Source: Gautieria morchelliformis
Lineage: Eukaryota; Basidiomycota; Agaricomycetes; Gomphales; Gomphaceae
DNA: 64,000 nucleotides
Assembly (NCBI GenBank): GCA_015179125.1
Contig: WHVA01000029.1
Coordinates: 1-64,000, forward strand
Reading direction: 5' to 3'
Shown: piece after piece, positions 22,357-32,084 of the stretch
Position numbering within the stretch: position 1 is the stretch's first letter
How the letters are laid out: every line of letters starts with the position of its first letter
Notes under the pieces: generated by a model
Seen by the model: only the letters and a program-made list of their open reading frames with translations
What the model was told of the DNA's origin: nothing
The model's database searches: none
Translations under genes and position numbers: made by a program

Positions 22357-22916
22357 CAGTGTTGGCTCCTAAGGCCTTAATTAAGGGCACTGGTGCGTGT
22401 TAAGGGGTAGGTTAAGGATTAAGGCTTAATTAAGGGTGTTGAGTTAAGGGCATTAACATGAATATGTAATATAACATGAATATTTAATATTGGTTGTAAT
22501 TCTCAGAAATATATTCACCTAGTACTTAGAGTATTCATTGGTACTCTTCATCTGATCCAATCTCAATGGCACCATCATCTGGCACCTCATCTTCTGCTGC
22601 TTCAGCCATAGCCTGAGCCAGGGCTTCCTCCTCCTCCTCTTCAATGATTCTCGAAGGGCGTGCAGGCTTGTGCTTGGTGCCACCGAACAGATTTTCGAGT
22701 GTAATAGATTTTCACTTGGTGGTGCGGCGCCGGTTGCTAGACTGAAGTTCTGCATCCCTCTCCTCCAACCGCTGGGCTGGAAAATCATGAAAAATAGAAT
22801 ATATGAGTTAAGGGTTAATTAAGGGTTACCATCTCCTGCCCGCCAGTTAAGCCGTAACGTTACGGCCTTAATTAAGGGTAGGACCATTTAAGGCTTACCC
22901 TTAGGGGCCAACACTG
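22357..22916. mobile_element. hAT-like non-autonomous DNA transposon inside the LTR
   Basis: The 560-bp insert has terminal inverted repeats CAGTGTTGGCTCCTAAGG / CCTTAGGGGCCAACACTG and is flanked by an 8-bp direct repeat AAAGTGAT (22349-22356, 22917-22924). An 8-bp duplication with ends of the form CARNG is characteristic of the hAT superfamily. Subterminal regions are dense in TTAAGG/TTAATTAAGG words. The interior keeps a coding remnant (next entry), so it is a deletion derivative rather than a purely non-coding MITE. Confidence 0.85.
22535..22780 (-). pseudogene. C-terminal ORF remnant within the hAT-like element
   Basis: On the minus strand the translation gives LEERDAELQSSNRRRTTK, a TGA, then KSITLENLFGGTKHKP and an acidic tail EEEEEEALAQAMAEAAED ending near DGAIEIGSDEEYQ. 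This looks like the acidic C-terminal tail of a larger transposon protein (transposase or partner). No catalytic domain remains. Confidence 0.5.
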
Positions 22917-22991
22917 AAAGTGATAGGGTTTCCCTTCGAACTCAGACTACTATATTGGTCGACTGCGTCACGTGACCTCGCACGAGCAACA

Positions 22992-23625
22992 CCAGGTGGC
23001 TGGAGGTCGAGATGTGCGGGGTCCGGCGGGTCGGAATGAAGAGAATGAAACCGAGTCACCTTCTCTTCGGGTGTCAACTTTGCATGGCCGCGCGGACCAT
23101 TGATCTTCGCCATAAGCCTCTCCATTACGGAGAACAGCGTGCACCAACAGCCTCAGAAGGGTCACAAGACCCATCCCTGAATCCGCGGAACAGACAGCGC
23201 CCGGTAGCGCTGTTCCAGTGAACCTGAGGACGAGAATCTCCCGCGTGAGCCTATCATGGACCCAGTGGTAAGACATGTCGGTTTTGAAGTTGTACGTGAT
23301 CCTGGCGGCCAATCGCTCCCCATCGGCCATTTTTAAGCCAGAAACCTTTGCAAAAGACGTGTTATCTCGAGGAGCAACACTGAAAGGTACCGCGATGCAA
23401 CCACTTGCAAAAACCGCGTCCATGGCCTGTACATTCGAGGACTTCGAGATTAGGAATTGGGCTATTTGGTTGTAAACCGATGGTGCCATTGCAGCGATAT
23501 ATCAGGGCAACTAAGCAAGTCGAAGCGCTAATAGCAAAATAATCATAGCGTGTGTAAGTAACCTTACTAGTATCCATGTTCAGACTAGCCCAAACGTGAT
23601 GGGTACTTAAGCCGCCCGCGCCCAC
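22992..23625 (-). pseudogene. Unassigned gene interrupted by copia element 2
   Basis: Not recognised. The minus strand is open from ATG 23489 (MAPSVYNQIAQFLISK ... YHWVHDRLTREILVLRF). A second frame from about 23,125 reads MERLMAKINGPRGHAKLT and ends at the insertion as HLDLQPPG. The retroelement has split this second frame at 22,996; on the far side (18,154 downward) the same frame continues for about 17 codons to a stop. A change of frame near 23,180 suggests an intron. The protein is soluble by inspection, with no signal peptide. Confidence 0.45.
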
Positions 23626-23639
23626 CGCACCGAATGCCT

Positions 23640-23957
23640 CACATGCACATAGGCAGAGCGACGAGGGAGATACGGAGATGCGAAGTGGCAGTGTCCCATC
23701 TGGAGCAACACGCGCACATGCACATACGCATACGTGCTATCAATTCTCACCGGTGGTCTGGCATGTGGTATGTGGCATGTGCCGCACCAGCACCATGGTC
23801 ACCGCCGCAAGCACATTCCAACACTCGGCACGCCCGCGTCCGCGCACATGTCTCCAAATGGCTCACATGCACGCAGGCAAGGCGACGAGGGGGATATATG
23901 GGTGCGGATGACGGTGTCCCTCTAGAGCAGCACGAGCACATGCACATGCGTCCGCAT
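23640..23957 (+). repeat. Imperfect direct duplication (~95 bp units)
   Basis: A segment at 23,640-23,735 (CATGCACATAGGCAGAGCGA ... GGAGCAACACGCGCACATGC) recurs at 23,868-23,957 with about 80% identity, an offset of 228 bp. Both copies end in CACATGCACAT runs. No gene is recognised in or around it. Confidence 0.7.
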
Positions 23958-24470
23958 TCGTCGCGTCCCGGCGACGAGTCACGACTGGGAATAGCGACAT
24001 AGGGTGGATCGAGACGGACGCGAGCCCGCGGGGGACGGTATGTTATCTTGCCGGGATGTGCGATCAGGTTACAACAGTCAAGAGGGGCATCACCTGCTTT
24101 CTAAAGCGGGCGAGAAGGGCACTGGCGTCTGATATGATGTTCGTGCGTTGTGAGTTGGATGGGGGACACTCTCCGCAGTCGCACTGGTGTCATGAGGCAC
24201 CTCTGCCTACCCTTTCACCGGTCACCACGATAGAGGGGGGAGACCAAGGGAGAAAAGATCTTATAGGGGCATTTGAGGTACAAACGTTGAAGTATCGCCG
24301 ATCGGCCTTAACGAGTTCACCAAGCACAACGTCCAGGTTCCGTTCTCCAGGCCTATAAAGATATGAACAGAGTCCGAAAGACATGCCATGACACTCAGGT
24401 CCCTCAGGCTTGGACACGTTTAATCATCCCTGCCCCCATGGTAGGACCGATCTCAATAGCAGCTGTTTCG
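23958..24470. other. No recognisable gene
   Basis: Short frames on both strands without motifs. It separates the direct duplication from a methyltransferase remnant. Confidence 0.5.
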
Positions 24471-24761
24471 CCATTGCTAATAGCGGACCGTAAGATGTCC
24501 TGTCCCAGGTCCGACTTCCAAGACGTCGTCAGTGGGCGAGATATTTGCCTGGTTTTGCTCCGTCAACTTTGAATACTGACCTATCGCATCTACAAATCTT
24601 GTGAGCATTGATCGACTGACTACTACTCGCGCAGGATCGAGGGTGGGTGGGAGTGGGCGCGAGTGCTTGGTAGACCGCCTCGGAATTGGAAAGTCAGCAG
24701 CCGGTGATGCCGGGAGGCACCAGGCCCGGTGAACCGTGTATTCCTGCAAGTTACCTCGCAT
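24430..24761 (-). pseudogene. SAM methyltransferase fragment, Dim1/KsgA-like
   Basis: The minus strand encodes ANISPTDDVLEVGPGTG followed by HLTV. This is motif I of class I S-adenosylmethionine methyltransferases in the form typical of rRNA adenine dimethylases (Dim1/KsgA). A residue run LLAMAKQ follows in the next frame after a one-base loss near 24,480, where the family has a similar Lys-rich helix. The rest of the enzyme is missing and the N-terminal extension is not Dim1-like, so it is a truncated duplicate. About 100 bp of it (24,531-24,640) recur at 33,041-33,150. Confidence 0.6.
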
Positions 24762-24932
24762 ATCAATGATGCACCGAGCTTCTTACACACGCCTACAGTT
24801 CACCACTCCGTCCGACACCACCGTTCCTCAGCCAGCTCCAACCTTCAATGACTCTGGGCCCCGGTAACCGGCGCAGTAGAGGGCGCACGCCTACGGGTAT
24901 TGAACGCCGGAGTGTACATTACATAACATAAG

Positions 24933-25780
24933 CCGGTGACGTATTCGAGCCGAGGCATAGACAAATTCACGCTGCTATCTTATCTTGTGAGCGCCTTCGA
25001 CCTATATATAGTGACGACTCTGGAAATGCTTTACGAGGACCTCGAACAACTAATCTCGCAACGGAAAGCGGTACGCCGGTAGACAAGGCTCTAGCAGCCG
25101 TTCGTGTTCGCATCTCGGAAACAGAGAATCTCAACTGGAATGCACGTACTAGTAACCTCCCAAGTGAAATAGTAGTTTCGAGGCTGGTCCCCACGCACAG
25201 CTCACCTCCGGACACTAGCAGTGGTACCAGTCACGCGTTCGAAATACTGGTATCGCACGTGTCAAGTTGCTGGCGTAACGTCGCCCTGCAGACGCCTAGG
25301 TTATGGTCATACGTTTACTTGGATCACTGCACGGCAACAAGGGAGCTCCTCGATATCAGTGTCAGGATCCCTGTCTATCCTGACCCACAGTTCTTTAAGG
25401 CTAATTCCGCTGGCAACTGACCCTCATTCCACGTGCGGCCCGCAGTTGTCTATCACTCCTCGACACCTCGTGACGATTTCATCGAAGATCTCTCAGTTCT
25501 CACGGAAGTCTGTGCTCCCGCGCTTGAGAGCCTCTCCCTTGGAATCAAAGACGCTTTCAACACCACGAATCCGACCCTCTCTGTTCCCTTGTTCACTGGT
25601 GGCGCTCCTGTGCTATCTTTTGTGTCTTCCCGGGTCGGGCTGAGCCCGAGCCGGGTCCTGTCTGCAGGAAGCGAGTCATCATTGTCGGTAGGGGAATGCA
25701 AGACAGATAGGCCATTGATCTCGTCCAGTCATTTCAGCGCTCAGAATCCAAAAAGAACGCGACCGACAACGGAAGACTGA
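24933..25780 (+). pseudogene. F-box/LRR-like protein gene, broken
   Basis: A plus-strand frame open from 24,933 encodes an F-box-like segment, NLPSEIVVSRLV ... HVSSCWRNVALQTPRLW, ending in a stop near 25,420. The pattern LP-E-(hydrophobic)...C-W-R-x-V-A-x-x-T-P-x-L-W is the common Agaricomycete F-box signature. In another frame from 25,433 the sequence continues like the downstream leucine-rich part: LTEVCAPALESLSLGI ... PLFTGGAPVLSFV, stopping at 25,780. There is no in-frame ATG for the first part, and the frame changes near 25,390-25,440. Either exons were not recognised or, more likely, it is a decayed copy. The product would be a substrate adaptor for SCF ubiquitin ligases. Confidence 0.6.
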
Positions 25781-26180
25781 ATTGGGACTCAGAAGGAAGG
25801 CTGATGCCGGCAATTAAAGTTTAATGTCGTGGCGCTAGACGCCCATCATCTCGCTTGGCCCCGAGTGAAAGGAAGCGGTATCAGATACATTACTAACCCC
25901 GATTCCTTTCAGACATCAACAAGGCAAGCACTGACCGATGACAAGAATAGAATAGGAAATTAATATAAAAGCCCCACAAACATTCATGTATATTCAGCTT
26001 AACTATCCCCCCGATATACGTTGATTTCGACTGGTCTTCTTAAGTGCATAAACTACTCTCTTACAGTCCTCTCGCCAGTCCTCTCGACTACTTAAAGCTC
26101 CGATTTACACTTCGTTACACCGAGGTTCCCACTACATAAGATAGAGGAGGCGAGGAAGTCTCATTCCAGCTCCTCGCTAC
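25781..26180. other. No recognisable gene
   Basis: AT-richer spacer leading into the palindrome cluster. Confidence 0.5.
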
Positions 26181-26186
26181 CCACAG

Positions 26187-27621
26187 CAAACACCCCGGCC
26201 GGGGTGTTTGCATGGTGTGGTCAGCCATAGATGGTTTCGAGGATAGGTGGGCCACCTATCCTCAAAACCGTCTAAGTGCACCATGGACCGGTCTCTTCAG
26301 CCATAGATGGCATCGAGGAAGTGGGACAGTCGCACCACAGGATGAAGAGTGTCGGTTTTGATCCCTCATCAGCACCGTGGAACACAATCACGCTCGGGCC
26401 CTCGGCATGGTGCACTCTCATCCGTGGCAACGCATCACCATCAATGGTGCAGTCATAAACATTTCAAACGCGGGCGGCGCCAGCGCTGACAAATTGTTAT
26501 TTAGGATGTCGTCCCAGAGGTTGACGGGATGGACGAGTTATCCAGATGCACTTGGATCTCACGCCGCGCCGGGTGAGGGCGCACTACCACGTCCAGGAGA
26601 CGGCCACTCGGTCATAGATGATCTACTATCAGGACTCCTAATAGGCCCAACAATATCTATCATAGATCTTCTTGGGCCTATCATGATAGATCGCTGTAGC
26701 TTTTCGATGTCCTTAGGGTCGGCCCTTGGGTCAGATGCCACGGGGCATAATGCCACCCAAAGGTACTTCCCATGATACTCAAAATTAACGGTCAACGTTG
26801 CTCAACGCCACTGGACAGTTCCGCTGGGTGTATACCCAGCGAACATACAAGCGCGAGCATGGAGACATTCCACACCACGCCGTGTGACAGCGCGATTGAG
26901 TGGGACGCAATGTCGCGTCTGTCGACCAGTTCCGCTGAACGGCGCGCCGCTGGATATATACCCAGCGAACATGCAAGCAGTAGCGTGGACACATTTCAAC
27001 CCGCGCCGTGTGACGGCGCGCTTGGGTCGTGGCACAATACCACTACAAGTTACTTGCCATCACATTCAAAATGAACGGTTGCTCAAAACGACAACGGACA
27101 GTTCCGCTGGATATATACCCAGCGAACATACGGGCGCTAGCATGGAGACGTTCCCACCCGCGCCGTGTGACGGCGCGCCTGGGTCGAATGCAATGTGGGC
27201 CACATTGCATTCGACAAGTACCTTGTGGTGGCATTGTGTTACATTATGTGGCACAATGCCACCACAAGGTACTTGCCATCACGCTCATAATGAATGGTCC
27301 CTCAACTCCACCGGACAGTTCCGCTGGGTTTATACCCAGCGAACTAACTAAAATTTTCATCGCGATGAGGTATGGGCGCGGAGCACCGCAGCCCAGCCAC
27401 CCACCGCGACTGCAATGGAGCCGCATGCTCATCTTTGTTCCCCGTCCCATCACCCCAGAAATATCTCTTTATCGGGAAAAAGGCATGGTGATACAGTCCT
27501 ATGCAGTCCTATGTAGGCTATGTAGGACTTATAGGCCTGGAGGACATTGGCCACTGTCGCCCTCTTTTATCCTGCAAATGGCATGGGCCATTCCATTTGC
27601 GGGATAAAAGAGGGCGACAGT
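26187..27621. repeat. Cluster of long palindromes and hairpin-bearing tandem repeats
   Basis: Palindromes: 26187-26210 (24 bp, perfect), 26232-26275 (arms ~21 bp), 27184-27214 (15-bp arms, 1-base loop), 27216-27274 (23-bp arms, 13-base loop) and 27553-27621 (about 33-bp arms). Between 26,750 and 27,345 a unit of about 220-285 bp recurs roughly three times (starts near 26,752, 27,036 and 27,259). Each copy contains the hairpins CGCTGGGT-GTAT-ACCCAGCG and CGCCGTGTGACGGCG or close variants. No ORF here looks real. The structure resembles a foldback element or nested MITEs. Confidence 0.85.
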
Positions 27622-27629
27622 ATAGGATG

Positions 27630-28062
27630 GCTACCGCCATTGCCCGAAGGCCCCGGACCTCTTCGAGTTCGTCGGGTCGCCGTGATTTTTGCTGCTAGGG
27701 CGCTGCACATTCGACTTCGAAGCTTGAACAGGATTGGTGTGCATGAATCCTCCTTTGAGACCCTTGACACTAGGGGTCACCTCTTTGACTGCTTTGTTAG
27801 GTGCAATCGGTGTATTGGAGATGGGAGCAATGGTGTGTTCACGGGGGTGAGAAGATTTGGTAACTACGGCTGGATGAGGTGCTTTTTTCCCCTTTGCAAT
27901 ACATTGTGATGGCTACTAGTAGCGATTAGCAGTAGAGAGCGGAGAGTACTTACCTGTCTGTCCAGAGGCAGAGGCGTCATATCTGCAAACAAGTTTTTAT
28001 ACGTGATATATATATCGTAGTAAACAGAAGCTCTACGGACGTTTCGGCTTCGCGTAGACAAT
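27630..28062. other. No recognisable gene
   Basis: Short overlapping frames only. Confidence 0.5.
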
Positions 28063-28764
28063 AGGGCTGATCACAGTAGAGGATTTGGAGGGGATTTGAT
28101 GGGGATTTGAGAAATGGATTTGGAGGGCAAATCCATCCAAATCCTCAAATCACCTCCAGGAGGTGATTTGGGATTTGTGCGTGGATTTGGATTTGGATTT
28201 CGGCCGGCGCCGTCGCGGGCCCTAAACTAGTCCCTCGGGATCTCCCTTTGTGCCTGCAGAAAGTAACCCGGAAACTGAAGTACTCGCTAAAGTGACTCCA
28301 TACCGCCACTACAATCTAGTGGCCTGGTCCAAGGCCATGGCGCCAACCAGTTATGACACCTGTGCAAGCCTTTGAATCTGGTCAATTCAGTAAAAACTCT
28401 AAAAAATACATAGTTCCATCTCTTTTTTATTCTTCAGTGTTTCTCTTCTATATTTTTATATAATTTTGAGTTTCTCTTGATCTATGTTATTTAGGACACC
28501 TAAAGGTAAATTAATGCTTTCATATATGTTATTTTTTAGAGATACATTATAGCGCAGAACCTACCTTCCGCTGACAGACCGGCGAGAGCGCCATCCTGCC
28601 GTGTCCGGCACCAGCGTTCTCAAATCCACTCAAATCCAGTTTCAAATCGGGCTAATCACAGTTAAATCGCGATTTCGGGGCATTGTCGAGTGTTCTAAAA
28701 AAATCGAAATCCTCCGTCAAATCCTCATCAAATCCTAGCCAAATCCTCTACTGTGATCAGCCCT
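28063..28764. mobile_element. 702-bp terminal-inverted-repeat element (MITE-like)
   Basis: Perfect 26-bp inverted ends (AGGGCTGATCACAGTAGAGG then ATTTGG, and the reverse complement at the right end), extending imperfectly to about 50 bp. AAT flanks both sides (28060-28062, 28765-28767), a possible 3-bp target duplication. The subterminal DNA is built of many GGATTTG/CAAATCC words, with a central palindrome CACCTCCAGGAGGTG near 28,155. There is no ORF. The superfamily is not decided: 3-bp duplications fit PIF/Harbinger or CACTA, but the ends are not canonical for either. Confidence 0.8.
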
Positions 28765-29450
28765 AATATCGCCATCGCTAGACAATATCGTCATCGCGGA
28801 CACGATATTTTGAGCTGGACATGCATGACTGCACAGGCTAGTCGGAGGTGGTTCGAGCAGACCCACGAGGTACGCTCTCGTTCTTATATAGTTATGCCGC
28901 TTGGAAATCAGGGCGTGTATTTGACAGGTAGTGGTCGTACGCTCAGCCAGCCTGAGGAGCAGGCACACATGCTCTTCAGTCCCCTGCACTGCTTGACACA
29001 TCTGTATCTCCGAGTCCAAGCAGATCAATACACTACACCAATCTGCCTCCCATAAAACTACCGTCCGTTATATCACTCCACATGCATATTTCTCGCTTAC
29101 GGCGATACCCTCTCGGACCCTCTAAACTGTCTTGATCTTCCCGCTGTCAAGACATTATGTAACAGTAACTAAAAGCGGCGGCGCCGACATCTTTACGTCT
29201 GTACGTCCGCACTCTCCACCAAACCTTCCCCGCCTTACGCGTGCTGAAGTTGCTGGACAACTCAGCTGTTAAATTCTTAACTATTAATTGTTACCTATAC
29301 TTCAAGGCTCGTCCGATTATATGTAAAATATATGTAAAATAATATTTGAAATACATTACATATCTCCACCATGTACCAAATACAAATAAACAGGACTTAA
29401 AAGAGACAGTAAAAGCCATTGTCCACTAGGTGGGCGCAGCCTTGGGCGCT
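28765..29450. other. No recognisable gene
   Basis: Open frames on both strands at 28,735-29,055 are mutually antisense and lack motifs. The stretch ends at the promoter-proximal duplication of the BTB gene. Confidence 0.5.
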
Positions 29451-29451
29451 T

Positions 29452-29611
29452 GCGATCTGCGTCGCTGGTAAAAGCAACCCCCTGGGGCAGCTTCTCAGCT
29501 CTGCACTGAAGGTCCCTATTAAGGGCATCTCGCGATCTGCGTCGCTGGTAAAAGCAACCCCCTGGGGCAGCTTCTCAGCTCTGCTCTGAAGGTCCCTATT
29601 AAGGGCATCAC
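29452..29611 (+). repeat. 80-bp tandem duplication upstream of the first BTB gene
   Basis: Two head-to-tail copies (29452-29531, 29532-29611) that differ at very few positions, about 80 bp before the BTB start codon. The corresponding region of the second BTB copy (near 31,550) has one partial copy, so the duplication arose after the paralogs separated. Confidence 0.9.
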
Positions 29612-29693
29612 CTGCGAGGACACTCAAAAGTTTTTTGACCTTGCAAAGTTACCTCAGTCTCCGCTCCTCTCGTGTCCAAATCATCACATCGTC

Positions 29694-30745
29694 ATGAACA
29701 GCGCCTCAACCCCCGTAGAACACGAGGACTTTTGGTTCGAAGATGGAGACGTCATTCTGAGTGTCACGGAGGATGGTGTCGAACATCGCTTTCGCGTCCA
29801 CCGCCTCATCTTGAAAATAGCAAGTCCCGTCTTTCGTGACATGCTCTCGATGCCACGACCATCAGGCGGCGAAGACCTGCCGGTCCCTCTTCCAGGTGAT
29901 TCAGTGCAAGACCTGACTGCGCTCTTGGGGGCACTGTATGTTTCCCGGTTCGTCCCCAATCTGGATACATTGATTGGAATTTTTTTCCCTCTAAATGTTC
30001 AAAACACATCAGGAAAGCACAAAACATGTCCCTTGATGTTTCCCTGGGTATCTTGCGGCTGTCACACAAGTACCAAATAGAAGGGATGCAGGACGAAATA
30101 ACGCGAAAATTACAGGAGTATTGGCCACTCAAGCACAGTGACTACGTTACCCGTCTCACGTTTCTCGGATCTTCGGGTGATAGAATACCCCAGGCTTTGA
30201 AGATTATCGACGCCGCGCAGCACTGCCAGGCGAGTGAGCTTCTCCCCACTGCGTTTTATGAGCTTGCTTGCGCTTGGGGGACACGGTGGGAAGAGATTGC
30301 AAGATCTCTCTCTCCGTAAAACGTGACGCGACTGTCTGTTGGGCGTGCACGCTCCGAGCAGCGATTGAGGACATTTGCTCGGGACAAAGAGACAGCGCGA
30401 TTGATGTGGAACAGTGAAAACGTTTCTGAACCTATAACGATCTTTCAATATCGCGATAAAGAATTTTCAGCTTGCCACTGGTTTGGCCGCTGTACCTCAT
30501 CCATGCTTCAGGACTTCTGGACCAAACTCGGAGAATATACGATTAATGGTGTGTTCACGATTATTGCCTTGCAGCAGTTCCGTCGTGAAGATCTGGATGG
30601 CGATGTTTGCGAGCCTTGCCGGGACTGGTTCATGGGAGTTCTGGTGAACAAGACTCAAGAACTGTGGGAAAATATCCCAGACGACTTCAATCTTCCGAAG
30701 ATCGATGCCCACTTATATTCACAAAGCCAGATTATGATGTTTTGA
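29694..30745 (+). pseudogene. BTB/POZ domain protein, copy 1 (one in-frame stop)
   Basis: Start ATG 29694. Exon 1 (to 29947) encodes the Agaricomycete BTB pattern: EDFWFEDGDVILSV, HRFRVHRLILKIASPVFRDM and a Pro-rich loop. A GT-AG intron (29948-30012) is followed by exon 2 with SLDVSLGILRLSHKYQIEG and a helical C-terminal region ending at 30745. The BTB fold mediates dimerisation and often Cullin-3 binding; the substrate is unknown. A TAA at 30317-30319 interrupts an otherwise continuous frame (LARSLSP-type context, then NVTRLSVGRARSEQ). So this is either a recent pseudogene, a shorter BTB-only protein, or less likely a 46-bp intron starting at 30316. Confidence 0.75.
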
Positions 30746-31540
30746 ACATATGTGAGTCCTAAATTCAGAAATAGCACTGATAATCATGGAGCTTGTCTTC
30801 AGACCCAAGCTGGTCCTTACAGTCCGTCATGGCCATTCGCATTGTGGATTCGGAATTCTTTCTTCGTTGACGAACTTGCTGACTGATGTGGAAATGTGTC
30901 ATCTCAGAACAGACAGCTTTGATGGTGGCTACAGAAATCAACCGATGTTAGTTCTCATATGATATCTCATCTGTCAAAGAGTTCAAAAGTACAGGTCTAT
31001 TTTTGATTTATGTACAGTCCTGCAGTTGTGTAAGTGTCGGCCATAAGCCAACTGCGCTCGCATCGTCCCTCCCGCTTGTTTTTTGTAAGATCTTGTTCTT
31101 TAGGGCTTTGCGGCAACCGATGAATAACCCACGGGGCAAAATATATTGTATCGCCTCTCAACGTTCAACGAGCGTACCGACACGATGAAGAAGAAATTCA
31201 ACGTACTAAACACATAACCTAGACGACAGTTGCTTGACATCAGCTGAATGGGGAATTTGACCACGGCTACTAGTATAAGCCTCTGGAGCCTGGAGTTGGC
31301 CGGTGCTATCCATAAAGAGTGTATGCGTTGCACGTATTAACTAGAGGGAGGACGGCGGTGCCGGCAGTACCCTTGGTCCCTTGCTCAGTTATATAACTTG
31401 TGGCTCTTGGCCACACAGCAACACCATAGCGAAGAAATGTCGCAAAAAGGTGTCGGATTTCCCACGATTTACGACATCCCAGTGCCCTTGACGAGCAAGG
31501 GGATCATGGTGATGCGCGTGAACGCGATGTGTCACATTAC
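30746..31540. other. Spacer between BTB paralogs
   Basis: No recognisable gene. A few short frames only. Confidence 0.5.
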
Positions 31541-31689
31541 GACCTGCAGCGGTGCAGCTTCTCAGCTCTCCACTGAAGGTCTCACCTGCGAGGACACTCG
31601 GGTTTTTTTGTGCTTGTCAAATTACCTTTATCTATCTAGTCTCCGCCCCTCTCCTGGTATCCAGATCATCTCGCCTCCGACAGATCGTC

Positions 31690-32079
31690 ATGAGCAGCAT
31701 CTCAACCCCCGTAGAACACGAGGACTTTTGGTTCGAAGAAGGAGACGTTGTGCTGAGTGTCACGGAGGACGGTGTCGAACATCGCTTTTGCGTTCACCGC
31801 CTCATCTTGAAAATAGCAAGTCCCATCTTTCGTGACATGCTCTGGATGCCACGGCCATCAGGCGACGAAGACTGCTGGTCCCTCTTCCAGATCATTCAGT
31901 CCAAGACGTGACTGCGCTCTTGGGAGCACTGCATATTTCCCTGTTCGTCGTCAATGGATACCTTAATCGGATTTTTTTTTCTCTAAATGTTCAACCCACA
32001 CCAGGAAAGCGCAAGACATGACCCTTGACGTCGCCCTGGGTATCTTGCGGCTCTCACACAGGTACCAAATAGAAGGGAT
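31690..32079 (+). pseudogene. BTB/POZ domain protein, copy 2 (frameshifted and truncated)
   Basis: ATG 31690 starts a copy of the first BTB gene (SSISTPVEHEDFWFEEGDVV). One base is missing near 31,869 relative to copy 1, so the frame ends after about 73 codons. The intron region and the start of exon 2 are still recognisable (LDVALGILRLS, RYQIEGM) up to 32,079, where similarity stops abruptly and a different gene remnant begins. Homology between copies also covers about 130 bp upstream of the ATG. Confidence 0.85.
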
Positions 32080-32084
32080 GTCAC

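Larger units (their letters stand above)
22320..22991 (-). repeat. 5' LTR of element 2, split by a DNA transposon
   Basis: LTR parts 22320-22356 and 22917-22991 together match the 3' LTR (without its internal duplication). The intruder lies exactly in the loop of the LTR hairpin and has duplicated AAAGTGAT. Confidence 0.92.
18150..22996 (-). mobile_element. Complete Ty1/copia retrotransposon (element 2) with CCAGG target duplication
   Basis: Both ends are defined. LTRs begin TGTTGCGCGC and end GAGCAACA: 18155-18321 (3') and 22320-22991 (5', enlarged by a DNA transposon). The 5-bp target duplication CCAGG occupies 18150-18154 and 22992-22996. On the minus strand the order is 5' LTR, primer-binding site 22308-22319 abutting the LTR, gag, PR, INT, RT, RNase H and a purine tract AGGGGGGTG (18322-18330) next to the 3' LTR. 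Without later insertions the LTR is only about 105 bp. The 3' LTR carries an extra ~62-bp tandem duplication, and the LTRs differ by a few substitutions near GCCTCGCATGAG. The element is complete in structure but its ORF is dead. Confidence 0.95.

Noticed and set aside
26770..27610. Frames of 60-190 codons on both strands in the palindrome cluster
   Set aside because: They follow tandem repeats and palindromes in every frame and show no domain.
30316..30361. A 46-bp intron removing the stop in BTB copy 1
   Set aside because: No branch-point-like sequence, and the removed residues (TRLSVGRARSE) look like conserved protein; a nonsense mutation is simpler.
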